This document shows, piece by piece, positions 8,597 to 15,480 of a stretch of DNA of 64,000 bases. The notes below the pieces were generated by a model, which had not been told where the DNA came from, did not search any database, and saw only the letters and a program-made list of their open reading frames with translations. The stretch is taken from assembly GCF_001423745.1 (NCBI RefSeq), contig NZ_LMPC01000031.1, forward strand, positions 474 through 64,473, in the 5' to 3' direction. This stretch comes from Arthrobacter sp. Leaf337 (GTDB lineage: Bacteria; Actinomycetota; Actinomycetes; Actinomycetales; Micrococcaceae). Within the stretch, counting starts at the first letter, position 1, and every line of letters starts with the position of its first letter. The position numbers were made by a program, and so were the translations under genes.

Positions 8597-10138
8597 CTAC
8601 GCGCCCAGCAGGGCGTTGATGGGACCGCGGGCGAAGTACACCAGGAAGCCGGCCGTGACCACCCACATCAGCGGGTGCACTTTCCGGATCTTGCCCGAGC
8701 AGGCGCTGATGACCGCCCAGGAGATGAAGCCGACGCCGATGCCGTTGGCGATGGAGTAGCTCAGCGGCATGGTGACGATGGTCAGGAACGCCGGCAGCGC
8801 CACGGAGAACTTGCTGAACTTGATCTCGCGGATCTGGGCCATCATCATCGCGCCCACCACCACCAGGGCGGCGGCTGCAACTTCCAGCGGCACCACCGAA
8901 GTGAGCGGTGTCAGGAACATCGAGCCCAGGAACAGCATGCCCGTGACCACGGAGGCCAGCCCGGTACGGGCCCCTTCCCCGATGCCCGCGGCGGAATCGA
9001 TGTACACGGTGTTGGACGAACCCGAGGTCGCACCTCCGGCCACGGCTCCCAGGCCTTCAACGATGAAGGCCGACTTCAGCCGCGGGAACGTGCCGTCCTT
9101 GTGCGCCACGCCGGCGCTCTTGGCCAGGCCGGTCATGGTGCCCATGGCGTCGAAGAAGTTGGTGAACACCAGCGTGAACACCAGCATGGTTGCGGCGAGT
9201 CCGCCAATCCGGCCGAAGGCGCCGAACAGGTCGAACTGGCCCACCAGGGACAGGTCCGGGGCGGACACCAGGTGGCCGGAGAGGACAGGGGTGTTCAGGT
9301 GCCAGCCGCCGGGGTTGCTCGCGCTGCCGGGGCCGATCTTCATAACGGCCTCAACCACGGCGGCCAGTGCGGTGGTGGCCACGATTCCGATCAGCAGGCC
9401 GCCCTGCACCTTCCGGGCCACGAGGACTCCCATGACCAGGAGGCCCACAATGAACACCAGGGTGGGAACCGAGGTGATGGATCCGTTGTCGCCCAGCTGG
9501 ACCGGAGGACCGGCCGTGGTGGCCCGGACAAAGCCGGAATCCACGAACCCGATGAAGGCGATGAACAGGCCGATGCCCACCGTGATAGCGGCCTTGAGCT
9601 CCTTGGGAACCGCCCGGAAGATGGCGGTCCGGGCGCCGGTGACACCGAAGAGGACGATCAGGATGCCGTTGATGACCACCAGGCCCATGGCCTCGGCCCA
9701 GGTGACCTCCTGGATCACGGCCACGGCAAGGAAGGAGTTGATGCCCAGGCCAGCCGCGAGCCCGAAGGGCAGGTTGGCGATCAGCCCGAACAGGATGGTC
9801 ATGACGCCGGCGGTGAGGCCGGTGACGGCGCCCACCTGCGCTGCGGACAGCCAGCCGCCGGCAACATCGGTGGGGGCATTGTCCGCGCTGAAGCCACCAA
9901 GGATCAGCGGGTTCAGGATGACGATGTAGGCCATGGTAAAGAACGTGACCAGGCCGCCGCGCACCTCGCGGGCCACAGTGGAACCGCGCTTGGTGATATC
10001 GAAGAAACGGTCCAGGAAAGCGTTCGTCGGCTGCGGGCGCTTGGGGCCTGTTTTTGGCGACTCCGCAGGCTGCTGCTGCCGCCCGCCATGTTGCGGGTGG
10101 CCGCCGGAGGTGGTGTCCAGGATTGTCATCTCAGCCAC
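8597..10138 (-). CDS. NCS2-family purine permease, AzgA/GhxP type (adenine/guanine/hypoxanthine)
   Basis: 513 residues with about 12-14 membrane segments. The N-terminal LDRFFDITKRGSTVAREVRGG followed by TFFTMAYIVILNP is typical of the AzgA-like branch of NCS2 (GhxP, GhxQ, PurP), which imports guanine, hypoxanthine or adenine by proton symport. GLGINSF in segment 3 and SGSSNTVYIDSAAGI in segment 8-10 are the substrate-site motifs of that branch. It begins five bases after the guaD stop, so the two form an operon: uptake of guanine followed by its deamination. The first 35 residues (Gly/Gln/His rich) are likely a cytosolic tail. Which purine it prefers cannot be read from the sequence. Confidence 0.88.
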   Translation of the reverse strand: MAEMTILDTTSGGHPQHGGRQQQPAESPKTGPKRPQPTNAFLDRFFDITKRGSTVAREVRGGLVTFFTMAYIVILNPLILGGFSADNAPTDVAGGWLSAAQVGAVTGLTAGVMTILFGLIANLPFGLAAGLGINSFLAVAVIQEVTWAEAMGLVVINGILIVLFGVTGARTAIFRAVPKELKAAITVGIGLFIAFIGFVDSGFVRATTAGPPVQLGDNGSITSVPTLVFIVGLLVMGVLVARKVQGGLLIGIVATTALAAVVEAVMKIGPGSASNPGGWHLNTPVLSGHLVSAPDLSLVGQFDLFGAFGRIGGLAATMLVFTLVFTNFFDAMGTMTGLAKSAGVAHKDGTFPRLKSAFIVEGLGAVAGGATSGSSNTVYIDSAAGIGEGARTGLASVVTGMLFLGSMFLTPLTSVVPLEVAAAALVVVGAMMMAQIREIKFSKFSVALPAFLTIVTMPLSYSIANGIGVGFISWAVISACSGKIRKVHPLMWVVTAGFLVYFARGPINALLGA

Positions 10139-10143
10139 CGGCC

Positions 10144-10638
10144 CTAGTAGTCAATCCTGGATTCAAGCGTGTTCCAGGTGTTGAACGGTTCGAGGATCGG
10201 CGGCGCCTGGGGGTCCTTGAGGTCCAGCCTGGCGACCGGCATGAGCGCATCGCGCTGATCGTTTTCGAAGTACTCGTAGAACACTGCGTCGTCGAAGCCC
10301 ACGGAGGCGGCATCGTGCCGGTCCGCCGCGAACACCACGCGCTCCACCCGAGCCCACAGGGCTGATGCCAGGCACATGGGGCACGGCTCGCAGCTCGTGT
10401 ACAGGGTGGCGCCGGTGAGGTCGAAGGTGCCCATTTCGCTGCAGGCGCGGCGGATGGCCGTAACTTCGGCGTGGGCTGTGGGGTCGTTCGTGGCGGTGAC
10501 GCGATTGACGCCGTCGAACGTTTGTCCGTCTGCCGTGACGATGACGGCACCGAACGGACCGCCGCTGTTGAGGACGTTGGCCGTGGCCAACTCAATGGAT
10601 CTGGCCAGGAATTCCTGGGCCGTGACGGTGGTGCTCAT
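10144..10638 (-). CDS. guaD: Guanine deaminase, cytidine-deaminase fold
   Basis: 164 residues. The start at 10638 has AAAGGGAG upstream; a longer frame to 10875 has no family similarity. The zinc site is clear: TAHAEVTAIR (His and catalytic Glu) and TSCEPCPMCLAS (two Cys). The C-terminal FNTWNTLESRIDY-like end is characteristic of Bacillus-type GuaD, whose swapped C-terminus covers the active site. It converts guanine to xanthine and ammonia, feeding xanthine dehydrogenase. It is the first gene before the purine permease and is divergent from the 8-oxoguanine deaminase gene. The general name nucleoside deaminase would also fit, but length and context favour guanine. Confidence 0.86.
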   Translation of the reverse strand: MSTTVTAQEFLARSIELATANVLNSGGPFGAVIVTADGQTFDGVNRVTATNDPTAHAEVTAIRRACSEMGTFDLTGATLYTSCEPCPMCLASALWARVERVVFAADRHDAASVGFDDAVFYEYFENDQRDALMPVARLDLKDPQAPPILEPFNTWNTLESRIDY

Positions 10639-10837
10639 GATGCGACTCCCTTTGCTTGGAAGCCGGTACGCCGAGGTGGGACGAAAGGGCCAGATGCGAC
10701 GGTTACCAGGCTTCAGCATGTGCTTTTGAAGGTTAAGTTGCGCCTGGTAGATAGCTTCCCCGGAGTCCGGGGGCCCGCCTTTGGCAAAATCGAGATTAGC
10801 ACCGGAACGTGAGCTGCGCCATAGGTTTTGGAAAGTT

Positions 10838-10856
10838 AATTTCGTGATGTGAAATT
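10838..10856. promoter_or_regulatory. Palindromic operator candidate in the guaD / 8-oxoguanine deaminase divergent region
   Basis: AATTTC at 10838-10843 and GAAATT at 10851-10856 are perfect inverted arms around GTGATGT. It is central in the 397-base gap between two divergent deaminase genes, in an AT-rich patch. The TTTC-N7-GAAA form is like sites bound by IclR-family regulators, and one IclR gene lies in the island (19756-20511). The rest of the gap holds a second, longer inverted pair, TTGTGAC near 10856 and GTCACAA near 10885, and no gene that I can support. Confidence 0.5.
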
Positions 10857-11035
10857 GTGACGCCGGTCGCGGCACCGCGGGCGGTCACAATCCAGTGCGT
10901 TGACGCGGCGCTTCCCGCCGTCCTACGCTGATGCCCAACCGGCGCTCGCCTTCGACTGCGCCGGGAGCCTGGATCAGCAGACAGGCCCTCACTGAGCTGG
11001 CATTTCATCCGCACGCTCAGACAGGACTCCCCCTT

Positions 11036-12400
11036 ATGGCTACCCGACCCTCCGCAAACCGGCTCTGGATCCGGAATCCGCTCGCGGCCTTTACGGCCAA
11101 CACCCTCGACGCCTCCGGCGGCATCGTGGTGAGCGGCGGCGTCATCACGGAAGTGCTCGCCGCCGGCCAGTTGCCGTCAGCGCCCTGCCGGGAAACGTTC
11201 GACGCCGGCAGCCACGTCCTGCTTCCCGGCCTGATCAACACCCACCACCACTTTTACCAAACGCTGACGCGCGCCTGGGGTCCGGTGGCCAACGCCCCGC
11301 TGTTCCCGTGGCTGCAGAACCTGTACCCGGTCTGGGCGCGGCTCACGCCGCGGAACCTGGAACTGGCCGCTACGGTTGCCCTCGCGGAGCTGCTGCTCTC
11401 CGGCTGCACCACTGCTGCCGACCACCACTACCTCTTCCCGGACGGCATGGAGGACGCCATCGACATCGAGGTCCGTGCGGTGCGGGAGCTGGGCATGCGG
11501 GCCACGCTCACGCGCGGTTCCATGACGCTCGGGGAGGACGACGGCGGGCTGCCGCCGCAGTCCACCGTCCAGGCGCCGGATGTGATCCTGGCTGACAGCG
11601 AACGGCTCATCCGCGAGTACCACGAGCGCGGCGACGGTGCCGTGATCCAGATTGCTTTGGCCCCGTGTTCGCCGTTTTCCGTGACCAAGGAGATCATGGC
11701 CGAAAGCGCCTCACTCGCAGAGCGGCACGACGTCCGGCTGCACACGCACCTGGCCGAAACCCTGGACGAGGAGGACTTCTGCCGGGAGATGTTCGGGCTG
11801 CGCACGGTGGAATACCTGGAGAGCGTGGGCTGGCTGACGGACCGGACCTGGCTGGGCCACGGCATCCATTTCAGCGACTCGGAAATCGCCGCGCTGGGAG
11901 CCGCGGGCACCGCCGTCGCGCATTGCCCCACGTCCAACATGCGGCTGGCTTCAGGCACGGCACGCGTGCTGGAACTTGAGGACGCAGGCGTCCCGGTGGG
12001 GCTGGGAGTGGACGGTTCGGCGTCGAACGATGCCTCCAACATGATCCTGGAGGCGCGGCAGGCGCTGTACCTGCAGCGGCTGCGCTACGGTGCGCAGGTC
12101 CCGGTGGAGCGCGCGCTGGGTTGGGCAACGCGGGGGTCGGCGGCCGTGCTGGGCCGCGGTGACCTGGGGCAGCTGGCGCCGGGAATGCAGGCGGACCTGG
12201 CCCTGTTCAAACTCGACGAGCTGCGGTTCTCCGGCAGCCACGATCCGGTGGCCGCGCTCCTGCTGTGCGCAGCAGACCGGGCCGACCGGGTGATGGTAGG
12301 CGGTCAATGGCGGGTGGTCGACGGGCAGATTCCGGGGCTGGATATTGCCGGGCTAATCGCGGAGCACTCGGCCGCGGCCCGGAAGCTGGTGAACGGGTAG
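11036..12400 (+). CDS. 8-oxoguanine deaminase / guanine-deaminase-type amidohydrolase
   Basis: 454 residues from the ATG at 11036 (AGGA nine bases upstream); an earlier in-frame start at 10931 adds residues unlike the family. It is an amidohydrolase-superfamily (ATZ/TRZ-like) TIM-barrel enzyme: PGLINTHHHFYQT and HTHLAET supply metal and catalytic residues, GHGIHF the next His, and HCPTSNMRL and GLGVDGSASND the final Asp region. AADHHYLFPDG is typical of the group with 8-oxoguanine deaminase and hydroxydechloroatrazine-type enzymes. It removes an amino group from an (oxo)guanine-like purine. It is divergent from guaD, so two structurally unrelated guanine-type deaminases are side by side. Exact substrate (guanine, 8-oxoguanine, isoguanine) is not decidable here. 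Confidence 0.82.
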   Translation: MATRPSANRLWIRNPLAAFTANTLDASGGIVVSGGVITEVLAAGQLPSAPCRETFDAGSHVLLPGLINTHHHFYQTLTRAWGPVANAPLFPWLQNLYPVWARLTPRNLELAATVALAELLLSGCTTAADHHYLFPDGMEDAIDIEVRAVRELGMRATLTRGSMTLGEDDGGLPPQSTVQAPDVILADSERLIREYHERGDGAVIQIALAPCSPFSVTKEIMAESASLAERHDVRLHTHLAETLDEEDFCREMFGLRTVEYLESVGWLTDRTWLGHGIHFSDSEIAALGAAGTAVAHCPTSNMRLASGTARVLELEDAGVPVGLGVDGSASNDASNMILEARQALYLQRLRYGAQVPVERALGWATRGSAAVLGRGDLGQLAPGMQADLALFKLDELRFSGSHDPVAALLLCAADRADRVMVGGQWRVVDGQIPGLDIAGLIAEHSAAARKLVNG

Positions 12401-12419
12401 CCGGGGCCTATGCCCCGGC
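12400..12419 (+). terminator. Short stem-loop at the 8-oxoguanine deaminase stop
   Basis: GCCGGGGC at 12400-12407 pairs with GCCCCGGC at 12412-12419 around CTAT; the first G is the last base of the TAG stop. There is no T-tract. Confidence 0.5.
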
Positions 12420-12444
12420 ATCCGATCGTTGCTAGCGTTGCGGC

Positions 12445-13689
12445 ATGAGCCCGTCGAAGACTCCGGCCGAGATCCTCACCATTGACGGCGCCGAGGTTCG
12501 CATCTCGAGCCCGGACAAGGTGGTGTTCCCCGAGCCCGGGCTGACCAAGCTCGACCTGGTGCGCTACTACCTCGCAGTCGCGGATGGTGCGCTGCGAGGC
12601 GCCGGGGGCCGGCCGATGGTGCTCAAGCGCTTCCCGAAGGGCATCGACGCCGAACCGTTCTTCCAGAAACGCGTGCCCGAAAACCACCCCGACTTCATCG
12701 ACACGGCAACACTGCACTACGCCTCCGGGACATCGGCCGAAGAGGCCGTTATCCGGAATGCCGCGGGCCTGGCGTGGGTGGTGAATCTTGGCTGCCTGGA
12801 CCTCAATCCGCATCCCGTACGCGCCGAGGACCTCGAGCATCCCGACGAGCTCCGGGTGGACCTCGATCCGATGCCGGGGGTCGACTGGTCTCAAATGGTG
12901 GACGTCGCCTATGTGGCGCGTGAGGTGCTCGACGACGCGGGGCTGGTCGGGTGGCCGAAGACGAGCGGCTCGCGCGGACTACACATCCTGGTGCGCATCG
13001 CGCCGCGGTGGTCGTACCGCGACGTGCGGCTCGCCGCCGAGACGCTCGCCCGCGAGGTGGAGAACCGCGCTCCCGGCCTGGCCACCGCGAGGTGGTGGAA
13101 GGAGGAACGCGGCGAGAGTGTGTTCGTCGACTTCAACCAGAATGCCAAGGACCGCACCGTGGCATCCGCGTACTCGGTCCGCCCACTGCCCGACGCCCGG
13201 GTTTCGACGCCCCTCACCTGGGACGAGGTCCGCACCACCAGGCCGGAACAGTTCACGGTGCCCACCGTGCTGGAGCGCTTCGCGGACCTCGGCGACCCTC
13301 ACGCCGGGATCGACGACGCGGCGGGCACGCTCGACGGGCTCCTCGCTCTGGCAGCCGAACTCGGGCCCGCCGAGAAACCGCCTCGCAGCGGCGATGGATC
13401 AGGCCGCCGGCAGTCGGCGATGCCGCTGATCGAGGTGGCCCGGACCAGGACCAAGCCCGAGGCGCTTGCCGCGCTCGACGAGTGGAAGTCCCTGCATGCG
13501 GACGTCGTCCCGGCCCTGCACCCCGCCGACGTACTGGTCGATGGAATGCGCGGATCAAGCTCGCTCTGGTACAGGGTGCGGGTGAACCTGCAGCACGTTC
13601 CGGAGGCGGACCGTCCGCCGCAGGAGGAGCTGATCGCCGACTACGATCCCTGGGCGGGCAGGGAGTGGCCGGGGCGCCCGGAGTCCTGA
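12445..13689 (+). CDS. LigD-type DNA polymerase domain protein (archaeo-eukaryotic primase fold)
   Basis: 414 residues, a stand-alone PolDom of the LigD NHEJ family. Seen in order: the substrate-facing ISSPDKVVFP and TKLDLVRYY near residues 25-40, LKRFPKGID, FFQKRVPE, ELRVDLDP with the metal-binding Asp pair near 143-145, and SGSRGLHILVRI near 175. VFVDFNQNAKDRTVA near 225 carries the third Asp. The family adds ribo- or deoxynucleotides at double-strand-break ends. The last about 100 residues (after PRSGDGSGRRQ) carry an extra, less conserved domain. No Ku or ATP-dependent ligase gene is adjacent, and purine catabolism genes flank it on both sides. Confidence 0.85.
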   Translation: MSPSKTPAEILTIDGAEVRISSPDKVVFPEPGLTKLDLVRYYLAVADGALRGAGGRPMVLKRFPKGIDAEPFFQKRVPENHPDFIDTATLHYASGTSAEEAVIRNAAGLAWVVNLGCLDLNPHPVRAEDLEHPDELRVDLDPMPGVDWSQMVDVAYVAREVLDDAGLVGWPKTSGSRGLHILVRIAPRWSYRDVRLAAETLAREVENRAPGLATARWWKEERGESVFVDFNQNAKDRTVASAYSVRPLPDARVSTPLTWDEVRTTRPEQFTVPTVLERFADLGDPHAGIDDAAGTLDGLLALAAELGPAEKPPRSGDGSGRRQSAMPLIEVARTRTKPEALAALDEWKSLHADVVPALHPADVLVDGMRGSSSLWYRVRVNLQHVPEADRPPQEELIADYDPWAGREWPGRPES

Positions 13690-13733
13690 GGCCCGCGACA
13701 CGCACAGTGCCCGCGACATGCAAAGTGCCCGGC

Positions 13734-13791
13734 GACACGCACAAGGCCTGGCGACACCCGGATTCCGGTGTCGCCAAGCCTTGTGCGTGTC
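13734..13791. repeat. 25-bp intergenic palindrome with flanking partial repeats
   Basis: The arm at 13734-13758 (GACACGCACAAGG...) pairs with 13767-13791 with one mismatch in 25, around an eight-base loop. Upstream, 13694-13732 carries two diverged direct copies of the first half (GCGACACGCACAGTGCCC and GCGACATGCAAAGTGCCC), and a further GCGTGTCGTCAGG follows near 13806. It sits between the convergent LigD-type gene and the 62-aa gene, so it may act as a two-way transcription block. Confidence 0.8.
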
Positions 13792-13820
13792 ATCAGCGAA
13801 TATGCGTGTCGTCAGGCTCG

Positions 13821-14009
13821 TTACGGACGTTGGCCGCCGAAACCCGGCAGGCCGTGGACCCAGCGCGAGAACCGGCCCGGGACGTGTTCCCGGTCTGCGG
13901 GCAGGTAGAAGTCCGGATCCGTTCCGCCTCCAAGGGGGAGGTAGAACTCCTGGACTGAGGGTGCCGCCGTCTGTGCCGGTGCAACCGGCGTTGTGTCCTG
14001 CTGGTACAT
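13821..14009 (-). CDS. Small protein of unknown function (62 aa)
   Basis: I do not recognise this family. The ATG at 14009 has a strong site, GGAGGAGG with a five-base gap, which supports a real gene. The product has a Gln/Thr/Pro/Ala-rich N-terminus, then SVQEFYLPLGGGTDPDFYLP and a basic-aromatic end with RWVHGLPGFGG. There is no membrane segment, cysteine or signal peptide. It is divergent from the leader ORF and uricase, with two palindromic sites in the shared promoter area, so it may be expressed with purine genes. Confidence 0.6.
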   Translation of the reverse strand: MYQQDTTPVAPAQTAAPSVQEFYLPLGGGTDPDFYLPADREHVPGRFSRWVHGLPGFGGQRP

Positions 14010-14047
14010 CTGATCCTCCTCCGAGGTGGTTGATGGTTCGTGCAAAG

Positions 14048-14084
14048 ATTCCGCAAAATGGAAAATAACTTTTGCTATGCGAAA
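14048..14084. promoter_or_regulatory. Two adjacent palindromes upstream of the 62-aa gene
   Basis: ATTCCGCAAAATGGAAA at 14048-14064 is near-palindromic (TTCC...GGAA). TTTTGCTATGCGAAA at 14070-14084 is a second one with six-base arms and one mismatch. Centres are 21 bp apart, two helix turns. The first resembles the near-palindrome at 20653-20669 in front of malic enzyme, and both have the TTTCC-N7-GGAAA look of IclR-family sites. They lie 39 bases upstream of the 62-aa gene start. Confidence 0.45.
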
Positions 14085-14160
14085 TATCCTACGGCGGGCC
14101 CCTGGTGTTCGTCAATGGTTCCGGGCGCCCTCCGGTCACAATCGGATTTTTCAAGGAGTG

Positions 14161-14211
14161 ATGTACACCACGGCAAAGCTCGGCTACGCTTTAAGTCAAC
14201 TCGTGGCGTAG
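14161..14211 (+). CDS. 16-codon leader peptide candidate upstream of uricase
   Basis: The frame from ATG 14161 to TAG 14209-14211 encodes MYTTAKLGYALSQLVA. It is preceded by AAGGAGTG directly before the ATG (SD core four bases from it), one of the best ribosome sites in the window. An intrinsic terminator follows 36 bases after the stop, and the uricase start is 161 bases downstream. This could be a leader peptide controlling an attenuator, or a short regulated small-protein or small-RNA transcript. There is no run of one amino acid codon of the kind seen in amino-acid attenuators. Translation is not proven. Confidence 0.4.
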   Translation: MYTTAKLGYALSQLVA

Positions 14212-14247
14212 GTCACGTAACCTGGGAGCAGCAGGCAGGGTCGTAAT

Positions 14248-14279
14248 GAGCTGGCGTCATTGGATGCCGGCTCTTTTTT
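14248..14279 (+). terminator. Intrinsic terminator between the leader ORF and uricase
   Basis: GAGCTGGC at 14248-14255 pairs with GCCGGCTC at 14266-14273 (one G-T pair) and is followed by six T at 14274-14279. It is one of two stem plus T-tract terminators that I find. It ends a plus-strand transcript that contains the 16-codon ORF, before the operator and start of uricase. Confidence 0.78.
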
Positions 14280-14332
14280 GTTGGGTCGGCTCCATCAGAA
14301 ACGCGTGCGAAACACGCGCTTAATTTCAATGA

Positions 14333-14348
14333 TGGAACCTAGGTTCCA
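14333..14348. promoter_or_regulatory. Operator TGRRAC-N4-GTTYCA, copy 1 (uricase)
   Basis: TGGAACCTAGGTTCCA is a perfect 16-bp palindrome 24 bases before the uricase ATG. Two more copies of the same pattern occur at 17069-17084 (RpiR gene) and 17952-17967 (NCS1 permease). Its position over the likely promoter suggests repression. The most likely binder is the RpiR-type regulator encoded at 17084. Confidence 0.72.
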
Positions 14349-14372
14349 CATCACGGAAGTTGGGAACAGACC

Positions 14373-15281
14373 ATGAGCAGCAAAATCATCCTCGGCCAGA
14401 ACCAGTACGGCAAGGCCGAAGTCCGGGTTGTAAAAATCACTCGCGACACGGACCGCCACGAGATCGAAGACCTGAACGTCACCTCGCAGCTGCGCGGGGA
14501 CTTCGCCGCCGCCCACCTCGAAGGCGACAACAGCCACGTCGTTGCCACGGACACGCAGAAGAACACCATCTACGCGTTTGCCCGTGAGGGCGTCGGTTCA
14601 CCGGAGGCATTCCTCCTGCGGCTGGGCGAGCACTTCACGTCCAGCTTCGACTGGGTCACCGGCGGCCGCTGGGAAGCCGAGTCCTACAGCTGGGACCGGA
14701 TCCAGGCCCACGGCGCGGAGCACGACCACTCCTTCGTGCGAAAGGGCCAGGAAGTCCGCACTGCGGTTTTGGTCCGCGACGGCGGGGCAGCACACCTCAT
14801 CTCGGGCCTGAAGGACCTCACCGTCCTCAAGTCCACCCAGTCCGGCTTCGTCGGCTACCCGCGGGACAAGTACACCACCCTGCCGGAAACCACCGACCGC
14901 ATCCTTGCGACGGATGTTTCCGCCCGCTGGCGCTTCAACGCCAACACTGACTTCAGCTCGCTCGATTTCAACAAGAGCTACGAAGACGTCAAGAGCCTGC
15001 TGCTGGAGGGCTTCACCGAGAAGTACTCGCACGCCCTGCAGCAGACCCTGTTCGACATGGGCGCCAAAGTTCTGGAGGCACACGGCGAGATCGACGAAAT
15101 CAAGTTCTCGATGCCCAACAAGCACCACTTCCTGGTGGACCTCTCGCCATTCGGCCTCGATAACCCCAACGAGGTCTTCTTTGCCGCCGACCGCCCGTAC
15201 GGCCTGATCGAGGCCACCGTCCAGCGCGAGGACGCCGCCCCGGCGGACATCGCCTGGTCCGGCATCGCCGGCTTCTGCTAA
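14373..15281 (+). CDS. Urate oxidase (uricase, cofactor-independent)
   Basis: 302 residues, the usual length of bacterial uricase. It oxidises urate to 5-hydroxyisourate with O2, releasing H2O2; no metal or flavin is needed. Seen: GKAEVRVVKITRD in the first T-fold domain with the catalytic Lys region, VVATDTQKNTIYAFA with the Thr of the proton relay, LKSTQSGFVGYPRDKYTTL near residue 150, and NKHHFLVDLSPFGLDNPNEVF with the conserved His near 250. There is no peroxisome-type signal, as expected. It has its own promoter region with a palindromic operator. The partner genes for 5-hydroxyisourate hydrolase and OHCU decarboxylase, often next to uricase, are absent here. Confidence 0.95.
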   Translation: MSSKIILGQNQYGKAEVRVVKITRDTDRHEIEDLNVTSQLRGDFAAAHLEGDNSHVVATDTQKNTIYAFAREGVGSPEAFLLRLGEHFTSSFDWVTGGRWEAESYSWDRIQAHGAEHDHSFVRKGQEVRTAVLVRDGGAAHLISGLKDLTVLKSTQSGFVGYPRDKYTTLPETTDRILATDVSARWRFNANTDFSSLDFNKSYEDVKSLLLEGFTEKYSHALQQTLFDMGAKVLEAHGEIDEIKFSMPNKHHFLVDLSPFGLDNPNEVFFAADRPYGLIEATVQREDAAPADIAWSGIAGFC

Positions 15282-15306
15282 GCCGCACGTAGCAGGCCGC
15301 GCCTGC

Positions 15307-15349
15307 GGTTGAGCCCGTCGAAATCCCTTGGGTATCGACGGGCTCGACC
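15307..15349. repeat. Intergenic palindrome of the GAGCCCGTCGA type after uricase
   Basis: GGTTGAGCCCGTCGA at 15307-15321 pairs with TCGACGGGCTCGACC at 15335-15349 with one mismatch. A diverged third arm, GATTGAACCCGTCGAAATCC, occurs near 15378, and the 12-mer ACCAGCGGCCAC is duplicated between them. REP-like in form; it lies between uricase and the NCS2 permease. Confidence 0.75.
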
Positions 15350-15416
15350 AGCGGCCACCGACCAGCGGCCACGCGTCGATTGAACCCGTCGAAATCCCCA
15401 CCAATGATTCACAACT

Positions 15417-15480
15417 GTTAGCCAGACACCGTTAGCCAGACAAAGACGTCTGCCATGAACCAAGAAAGTCTGCCATGAAC
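15417..15480 (+). repeat. Two short tandem duplications and a 7-codon upstream ORF before the urate permease
   Basis: GTTAGCCAGACA is repeated at 15417-15428 and 15431-15442. GTCTGCCATGAAC is repeated at 15448-15460 and 15468-15480, the second copy carrying the permease ATG (15475). The first copy creates an upstream ATG at 15455 whose frame (MNQESLP) ends in TGA overlapping the permease start as ATGA. Translation of the permease could be coupled to this mini-ORF. Confidence 0.55.

Noticed and set aside
8675..10147. Open frame of 490 codons antisense to the NCS2 permease
   Set aside because: The translation is Gly/His/Asp-rich low-complexity text typical of an antisense shadow; the permease on the other strand is well supported.
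10639..10875. N-terminal extension of guanine deaminase to 10875
   Set aside because: The AAAGGGAG site and the family start both point to 10638; the extra 79 residues have no similarity to the family.
10857..10892. CRP-type site from TTGTGAC and GTCACAA
   Set aside because: The half-sites are too far apart (over 20 bases) to form a single TGTGA-N6-TCACA site; kept only as an inverted repeat.
13694..13818. CRISPR-like or att-like repeats
   Set aside because: The copies are diverged halves of one palindrome, with no spacer regularity and no integrase gene nearby.
14231..14279. ZTP-type riboswitch (similarity to GTCGTNATGNGCTGGCG)
   Set aside because: The downstream conserved CCGCCTGGGC segment is absent; the element is better explained as a terminator.
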